A stretch of DNA of 64,000 nucleotides from Nocardia uniformis NBRC 13702. GTDB taxonomy: Bacteria > Actinomycetota > Actinomycetes > Mycobacteriales > Mycobacteriaceae. Where the stretch lies: positions 102,860 to 166,859 of the forward strand of contig NZ_BDCE01000072.1 in NCBI RefSeq assembly GCF_001613345.1, written 5' to 3'. Under the pieces are notes generated by a model, which saw nothing but the letters and a program-made list of their open reading frames with translations, made no database searches and was not told where the DNA came from. A program made the position numbers and the translations under genes. Of the stretch, positions 59,540-64,000 are shown piece by piece (positions within the stretch are counted from its first letter, which is position 1; every line of letters starts with the position of its first letter).

Positions 59540-60661
59540 GTGAACAATGAGCATCAGCGGTCAGACCGCGCCATGCTGCACCAGACCGAACTGACCCGGA
59601 CCTATCCTTGCGCCGCGTGCGGTGGGCAGCTGGAATTCGACATCTCCGGTCAGCAGCTGCGCTGCCCCTTCTGCGGGGCCATCGCGGCTGTCGCCGCGCC
59701 CGATGGTCGCCCACGGGCGCGCGAATTCCACTCGACCATGAATGAGTGGCGTGCGCTCGCCGCGAACTCGGCCGGTCCGCAGGTGACCGGGGAATGGGAG
59801 GTGGTGTGCCAGAGCTGTGGCGGCCACACCACATTCACCGGCTCGCTGACGGCCACCCGGTGTCCGTACTGTACGACACCGATTCAGCGCGACGACGTGC
59901 ACAATGCCCCGGCACGGCTGCCGGTGGACGGTGTGGTGCCGTTCGCGGTGGACGAGAAGCGCGGCCGTGAATTGGTCGAGCGCTGGGTCCGGGGACGATG
60001 GTTCGCACCGTCGGAATTCAAGGCGTACAAGCGGATCGGATCATTCGCCAGCGTCTACACCGCGTACTTCACCTACGACGCGGATACGCACACGCGGTAC
60101 CGGGGCGAGCGTGGCGAGGAGTACCGGGTCCAGGTCGGATCGGGAGATAACAAGCGCACCGTGACCAAGGTTCGCTGGCATCGGGCCTCCGGCGAGGTGC
60201 GCAACGACTTCGTCGATGTGCCGGTGCTGGCCAACGATGGTCTGGACCGGGACAAGATCAGGGAACTGGAGCCGTGGCCGATGGACCAGGCTCGCCAGTA
60301 CTCCCCGGAGTACGTGGCCGGGCACCTGTGTCGAACCTACGACAGGGACGCCGAGCAGTCGCTACCAGAGGCGCGCGAGTGGATGGAACGCTCCATCCGC
60401 AGTGCCGTCGAGCGCGATATCGGCGGTGACCGGCAGCGGATCCACCACCTGGACACGGCGTGGAATCGGCTGGCCTACAAGCATCTGCTGCTGCCGATCT
60501 GGCTGCTGACGGTGATCTACGCGAACAAGCCGTTCCAGGTGTACATCAATGGAATCACCGGCGAGGTGCACGGCGAACGACCGTGGAGCAAGATCAAGGT
60601 CGCCGTGGCGGTGCTGTTCGCCCTCGCCGTGATCGCAGGCATGATCGTTCTGCTCAGATAG
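59540..60661 (+). CDS. Zinc-ribbon membrane protein (YdjG-like)
   Basis: A 373-residue protein from GTG 59540; ATG 59573 is an alternative start. Two zinc ribbons: YPCAACGGQLEFDISGQQLRCPFCG (about residues 22-46) and EVVCQSCGGHTTFTGSLTATRCPYCTTPI (about 87-115). A central beta/alpha region has FAVDEKRGRELVERWVRGRWFAP and YTAYFTYDADTHTRYRGERGEEY. The C-terminus has YKHLLLPIWLLTVIYANKPFQVYINGITGEVHGERPWSKIKVAVAVLFALAVIAGMIVLLR with one or two membrane helices. The architecture is that of Bacillus YdjG (TFIIB-type zinc ribbon membrane protein). It is the second gene of the SPFH module. Confidence 0.85.
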   Translation: MNNEHQRSDRAMLHQTELTRTYPCAACGGQLEFDISGQQLRCPFCGAIAAVAAPDGRPRAREFHSTMNEWRALAANSAGPQVTGEWEVVCQSCGGHTTFTGSLTATRCPYCTTPIQRDDVHNAPARLPVDGVVPFAVDEKRGRELVERWVRGRWFAPSEFKAYKRIGSFASVYTAYFTYDADTHTRYRGERGEEYRVQVGSGDNKRTVTKVRWHRASGEVRNDFVDVPVLANDGLDRDKIRELEPWPMDQARQYSPEYVAGHLCRTYDRDAEQSLPEAREWMERSIRSAVERDIGGDRQRIHHLDTAWNRLAYKHLLLPIWLLTVIYANKPFQVYINGITGEVHGERPWSKIKVAVAVLFALAVIAGMIVLLR

Positions 60662-60669
60662 GGTGACGC

Positions 60670-61167
60670 ATGGTCTGGATCGTTATCGCACTGCTGGTGT
60701 TCGTAGCCGCTGCCGCTGCCGCTGCCGTCGTCGTGCGCCGACAACGCCGCGATGTCGTGGAGCGCAACCAGGTAGTGCCGGGGCGGCCGACCAACGCCCC
60801 GCTGTCCTGGGCCGGCTCCCATGACCCGGAGGCACGGCTGCACCGCCGGTTGCGAGACGCCATGACAGCGCTGCGCACCGTCGCGGCCATCGACGACGCG
60901 ACGACTATCGGATTGCGCGCGAGTATCGAAGAGTCCGCGGTGGCGGTCGACAACCAACTGGTGTCGATCGCCGCACTGGCGCGGGAGTATCGGGAACAGC
61001 GGCTCCCACAGGCACATCGGGCGGTGGAGTGCGTGGAGGCGGCGGTCGCCCAGTACGCTACGGCGGCCACCCGGCACGCCACCACGGCGCTGGAGGCGGA
61101 TCTGGCCGATGTGCGTGCGCAGTTGGCGGTGGTGGCGGAGATCCGCGGCGAACTCAGCGCCGGATAG
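60670..61167 (+). CDS. Single-pass membrane coiled-coil protein
   Basis: 165 residues from ATG 60670, eight bases after the zinc-ribbon gene. The N-terminal membrane helix is MVWIVIALLVFVAAAAAAAVVV, then a basic stop-transfer RRQRR. The remaining 120 residues are long helices rich in Ala, Glu and Arg (MTALRTVAAIDDATTIGLRASIEESAVAVDNQLVSIAAL to ALEADLADVRAQLAVVAEIRGEL), probably a coiled coil in the cytosol. No named family; it takes the place that YdjH has next to YdjG and YdjI in Bacillus, and its short spacing implies one transcript with the two upstream genes. Confidence 0.72.
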   Translation: MVWIVIALLVFVAAAAAAAVVVRRQRRDVVERNQVVPGRPTNAPLSWAGSHDPEARLHRRLRDAMTALRTVAAIDDATTIGLRASIEESAVAVDNQLVSIAALAREYREQRLPQAHRAVECVEAAVAQYATAATRHATTALEADLADVRAQLAVVAEIRGELSAG

Positions 61168-61416
61168 CACGATTGCGGCCTGAGCGATGGAGGTGGCGAC
61201 GCGCTCGTCGAGTAGAGGCTCGAGGTCGGTTCGGGTGTAATCGTCACTCGCCGAGTCGTCATGCCGCGTCGGTCGTCCCGGTCCGGACAGCCGTCGCCGA
61301 TGCCGCGGCGTCGTGCCATCACCATGAGTTCCGAAGCGGTCCAGTCTGCGACTGCGAATCCTCTGCCATGTGGAAGATGCTGGCGCACAACTCAACACAC
61401 CACATATAGGTATGTC

Positions 61417-62145
61417 CTAGCGGCGTCGCCAGAATCGAGGTCGCTTGGATGTGGTTGGTGTCGCGTGGGATTTACCGTACGTCTGGATGGCCACGTCGCG
61501 ATGAAGGTCGGTCAGTTCGGTGAGCGGGCAGACGCTTCGGCTGGCTGCCGCAATGTCGCTGCCGCCCTCGGAACTCCATATCGGCGGGTAGATCGACAGG
61601 CCCTGAGCTGGAGACAACGCCTGTACTTCGGTGGCCCAACCCGGCCACCGTCGATCGCTGTAGAAGTCGTCGAGGCCTCCGTTGAGGACCCACATCACAA
61701 ACCCCGAGTGTCCGATGCCGGTCGATTCCCATTGCGGACTGCCGGATTCGAGGAAGCACACGTCGCCGAGATCTGCGGGTAGACCGCCGCCATTGATCGC
61801 GAATTGTCCGCCCAGCACGTCGATCGCCACAATGAGGAATGGCGGCGGGGCGTCGGCACCGGGATCGCCCACCTGGCTCATTGTGGCCACATCCGGAAGT
61901 TCGACATGGCCGCCGCCGAGCAACCGCAGCCAGCCGTGGTCGATCATCACGCCACCGGTGTGCAGCACGAGAGCGCCCAGTGTCGAGCGAGCGGTGACTT
62001 GCAAATGGACCAGCGTCTGCCGCGCGCGGGCCGGCTCAACGGGAAGAATATCGACTGACACTGTCGCCGTGGCGATATCGTCCTGTAGGTCCGGCCACGC
62101 CTTGTCATCGACCTCGGCGAGCTCATGGAACAGGCGAACCTTCAT
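61417..62145 (-). CDS. DUF2625 family protein
   Basis: 242 residues from ATG 62145 (KVRLFHELAEVDDKAWPDLQDDIATATVSVDILP). DUF2625 blocks: RARQTLVHLQVTARSTLGALVLHTGGVMIDHGWLRLLGGG, FLIVAIDVLGGQFAINGGGLPADLGDVCFLESGSPQWESTGIGHSGFVMWVLNGGLDDFYSDRRWPGW. The ends are consistent with the family length plus a short basic tail (TSKRPRFWRRR). Function is unknown; related proteins occur near polymorphic toxin immunity loci, but no toxin is adjacent. It is convergent with the SPFH module across a 250-base gap in which nothing was recognised. Confidence 0.85.
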   Translation of the reverse strand: MKVRLFHELAEVDDKAWPDLQDDIATATVSVDILPVEPARARQTLVHLQVTARSTLGALVLHTGGVMIDHGWLRLLGGGHVELPDVATMSQVGDPGADAPPPFLIVAIDVLGGQFAINGGGLPADLGDVCFLESGSPQWESTGIGHSGFVMWVLNGGLDDFYSDRRWPGWATEVQALSPAQGLSIYPPIWSSEGGSDIAAASRSVCPLTELTDLHRDVAIQTYGKSHATPTTSKRPRFWRRR

Positions 62146-62415
62146 GGCCCCGATCTTCGCAGGTACACGCCGATCCGGCACGGATACGTAAAGTGTCTTC
62201 GCACATGGCGATAGGCGAACCTCGGACTCCCATACGCATTCACGGAGCCGTCCAGACCTCTCTGCGCCTAGCCGTCGCGGTGCTCACAGCGACGCAACCG
62301 GCGTTGCGGCGAAGGCGTCCTCGGACTGTCGAACTAAATAGTGCTGCAAGGAGATTCGTCTGTACTGACCGCTCTGTGACGCGAACTGCCCGTTATGTGA
62401 TTGCTTCGTGGAACC

Positions 62416-63990
62416 TCATGCGTCGACGGGTTCTTTGTTCGTCGCCTCCTGCTCCTTCGGCGAGGGGATATGGCGCAGGAGGACGAGCACCAGTCCGGCC
62501 GCTACGGCGGTGAGGCCGATGCTCACGATGGAATTTACGTGCAATGCCTGGGTGAAGGCCTGGCGTGCCGCGGTGGTTAGTTCCGTGCCGAGCTGGGCGG
62601 GCAGCAGGCCCGACACGTGCAGTGCCCCGGCGAGGGTGTCCTTCGCGGCGTCGGCGGCATCGGCCGGTAGTCCCTCCGGCATGGAACCGGTCATCTGTGA
62701 GGTGTACACCGCGGTGCCGATACTGCCGATCACGGCGACGCCGAGGGCTACCGAGAACTCCTGGCCGGTTTCCGAGATCGCCGACGCCGCCCCGGCACGG
62801 GCCGGATCCACCGCCCCGACGATCATGTCCAGACCCAGCACGAACATCGGACTGAGCCCCAGGGAGAACACCACCATGCCGGTGACGATCGTCGCGAGGT
62901 CACCGTCCCCGGACAGCTGCGTGAAGATCGTGTAGCCGACGATGCTGACGAGCAGCCCGCCAGTCATGAGGTAGGCGGGGCGGATCCGCGGTGCCAGCAC
63001 ACTGACCAGTCCTGCGCCGACCACCATTGCAGTGGCCTGAGGCATGGTCCACAGGCCCGCCCGGAACGCGGACAGCCCGAGTACCAGCTGTAGGTACTGG
63101 GACAGCAGTAGGAAGAGCCCGCCCATCGCGAGCATGGTGACCATCAGCGCGACGAGCGCACCACTGAATTTGACATTGCCGAACAGGCGCAGATCGACAA
63201 GGGGGCTCGTCAACCGCCGCTGCCGGGCTACGAACACCGCACCCAATGCGAGCCCGGCGGCGAGCACCAGCACGGGAGCGGTTTCGACGCCATTCTTGGC
63301 CAGCTCCTTGATGCCGTAGATGATGGCGATCACCGACGTCAGGGACAGTGCCGCACTGAGCAGGTCCAGCTTCCCCGGATTCGGATCCTTGTACTCGGGC
63401 AACAGGACTGGTCCGGCGACGAGTAGTAGCACCATCGCGGGCACGGCGACCAGGAACACCGAGCCCCACCAGAAGTGTTCGAGCATTGTTCCGCCCACCA
63501 GCGGGCCGACAACCATGCCAACCATGAAGCTGGTCATCCACACTCCGATGGCCGTGGTGCGCTGCTTCTCGTCGTGGAACATATTGCGGATCAATGCCAG
63601 TGTGGACGGCATCAGGGTCGCGCCTGCCACGCCCAGTAGTGCGCGGGTGACGATCAGCATCTCCCCGCTGGTCGAGTACGCCGCCACAATCGATGCGATA
63701 CCGAACGCGACCGCGCCGACCATCAAGAGTTTGCGGCGTCCGATGCGGTCGCCCACGGTGCCCATGGTGATCAGGAATCCGGCCACCAGGAAGCCGTACA
63801 CGTCGAGGATCCACAGCAGCTGAGAACTGCTGGGTTCCAGCGCCGCACTGATGTGCGGGATCGCCAGATACAACACACTCATGTCCATGGAGATGAGCAG
63901 CGTCGGCAGTGCGAGGACCGCGAGGCCGATCCATTCCTTGCGGCCTGCTACGGCCGGCGGTCCGTCTATCTCAGTTGGCACCTGCGCCAT
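62416..63990 (-). CDS. MFS transporter, DHA2 (14-helix) drug exporter type
   Basis: A 524-residue membrane exporter from ATG 63990, with AGGGG five bases upstream at the window edge. KEWIGLAVLALPTLLISMDMSVLYLAIPHISAAL is helix 1 with the DHA2 motif (LDxTVVNVALP-like), then LWILDVYGFLVAGFLITMGTVGDRIGRRKLL (motif A GDRIGRRK), TRALLGVAGATLMPSTLALI (motif B) and VWMTSFMVGMVVGPLVGGTMLEHFWWGSVFLVAVPA (motif C). About 14 helices follow the EmrB/QacA plan. It probably uses proton motive force to export drugs or dyes. No regulator is visible within the window; the promoter lies beyond the edge. The 62146-62415 gap holds no recognisable gene. Confidence 0.93.
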   Translation of the reverse strand: MAQVPTEIDGPPAVAGRKEWIGLAVLALPTLLISMDMSVLYLAIPHISAALEPSSSQLLWILDVYGFLVAGFLITMGTVGDRIGRRKLLMVGAVAFGIASIVAAYSTSGEMLIVTRALLGVAGATLMPSTLALIRNMFHDEKQRTTAIGVWMTSFMVGMVVGPLVGGTMLEHFWWGSVFLVAVPAMVLLLVAGPVLLPEYKDPNPGKLDLLSAALSLTSVIAIIYGIKELAKNGVETAPVLVLAAGLALGAVFVARQRRLTSPLVDLRLFGNVKFSGALVALMVTMLAMGGLFLLLSQYLQLVLGLSAFRAGLWTMPQATAMVVGAGLVSVLAPRIRPAYLMTGGLLVSIVGYTIFTQLSGDGDLATIVTGMVVFSLGLSPMFVLGLDMIVGAVDPARAGAASAISETGQEFSVALGVAVIGSIGTAVYTSQMTGSMPEGLPADAADAAKDTLAGALHVSGLLPAQLGTELTTAARQAFTQALHVNSIVSIGLTAVAAGLVLVLLRHIPSPKEQEATNKEPVDA

Positions 63991-64000
63991 TATCACCCCT

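Noticed and set aside
60517..61398. 293-codon minus-strand frame opposite the coiled-coil gene
   Set aside because: Antisense composition; the plus-strand genes there have membrane helices, zinc ribbons and tight spacing.
62193..62513. 106-codon plus-strand frame before the MFS gene
   Set aside because: Arg-rich, no ribosome binding site and overlaps the 3' end of the transporter gene.

Overview
The window is high-GC, densely packed actinobacterial chromosome. It contains an exported mycolyltransferase of the antigen-85 family, several F420- or flavin-dependent oxidoreductases, GTP-dependent PEP carboxykinase, oleate hydratase and many TetR-type regulators of lipid genes. Together these point to a mycolic-acid-containing member of the Mycobacteriales, most likely Nocardia or a close relative. 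No rRNA, tRNA, CRISPR array, integrase or intact transposase was recognised. The genus call rests on gene content alone.

Layout. Positions 1-2 kb hold the end of a DUF4442 gene, a conserved hypothetical, and two head-to-head gene remnants joined at one deletion junction. Positions 1.9-5.3 kb carry a probable operon of a TetR regulator, a 3-hydroxyacyl-CoA dehydrogenase and oleate hydratase. Positions 5.3-10.5 kb hold an ADP-ribosylglycohydrolase, a VOC-PadR pair with duplicated palindromic operators, an NTF2-like protein, a lipoprotein polysaccharide deacetylase and a divergent glycoside-hydrolase-like protein. Positions 10.5-16.3 kb contain a synthase remnant, a cluster of inverted repeats, a small membrane protein and a very large HTH-nSTAND-WD40 membrane protein. 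Positions 16.3-21 kb hold a broken PAP2 gene, a membrane adenylate cyclase, a luciferase-like monooxygenase, a dispersed-type hairpin repeat and an SDR without the usual catalytic Tyr. Positions 21-25.6 kb carry hrpB, a small hydrolase/YciI-like pair and HxlR and GntR regulators.

Positions 25.6-31 kb form an operon of esterase, SDR, diiron protein, flavin monooxygenase and MerR regulator behind a 28-bp palindrome. A second cluster of the same general type lies at 43.7-50.4 kb: TetR, PF10118 metal-dependent hydrolase, ferredoxin-type reductase, flavin monooxygenase, SDR and acyl-CoA synthetase. Both look like oxidative lipid or hydrocarbon-derivative metabolism. Between them lie a PucR-lipase pair, a TetR-agmatine deiminase pair sharing related operators, a KhtT-like orphan, an extra ribosomal L7/L12 gene preceded by a small cysteine protein, several oxidoreductases, an esterase remnant and the mycolyltransferase.

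Positions 50.4-57.6 kb hold DUF2628, alpha/beta hydrolase, PhnA/YjdM and malic-enzyme-like genes, then an operon of arsR, pckG, sulP and DUF5313 whose last three genes overlap. Positions 57.6-61.2 kb hold a truncated hydrolase and a three-gene module (SPFH-GYF protein, zinc-ribbon membrane protein, membrane coiled-coil protein) that recalls the Bacillus ydjGHI membrane-stress genes. The window closes with a DUF2625 protein and a DHA2-type MFS exporter.
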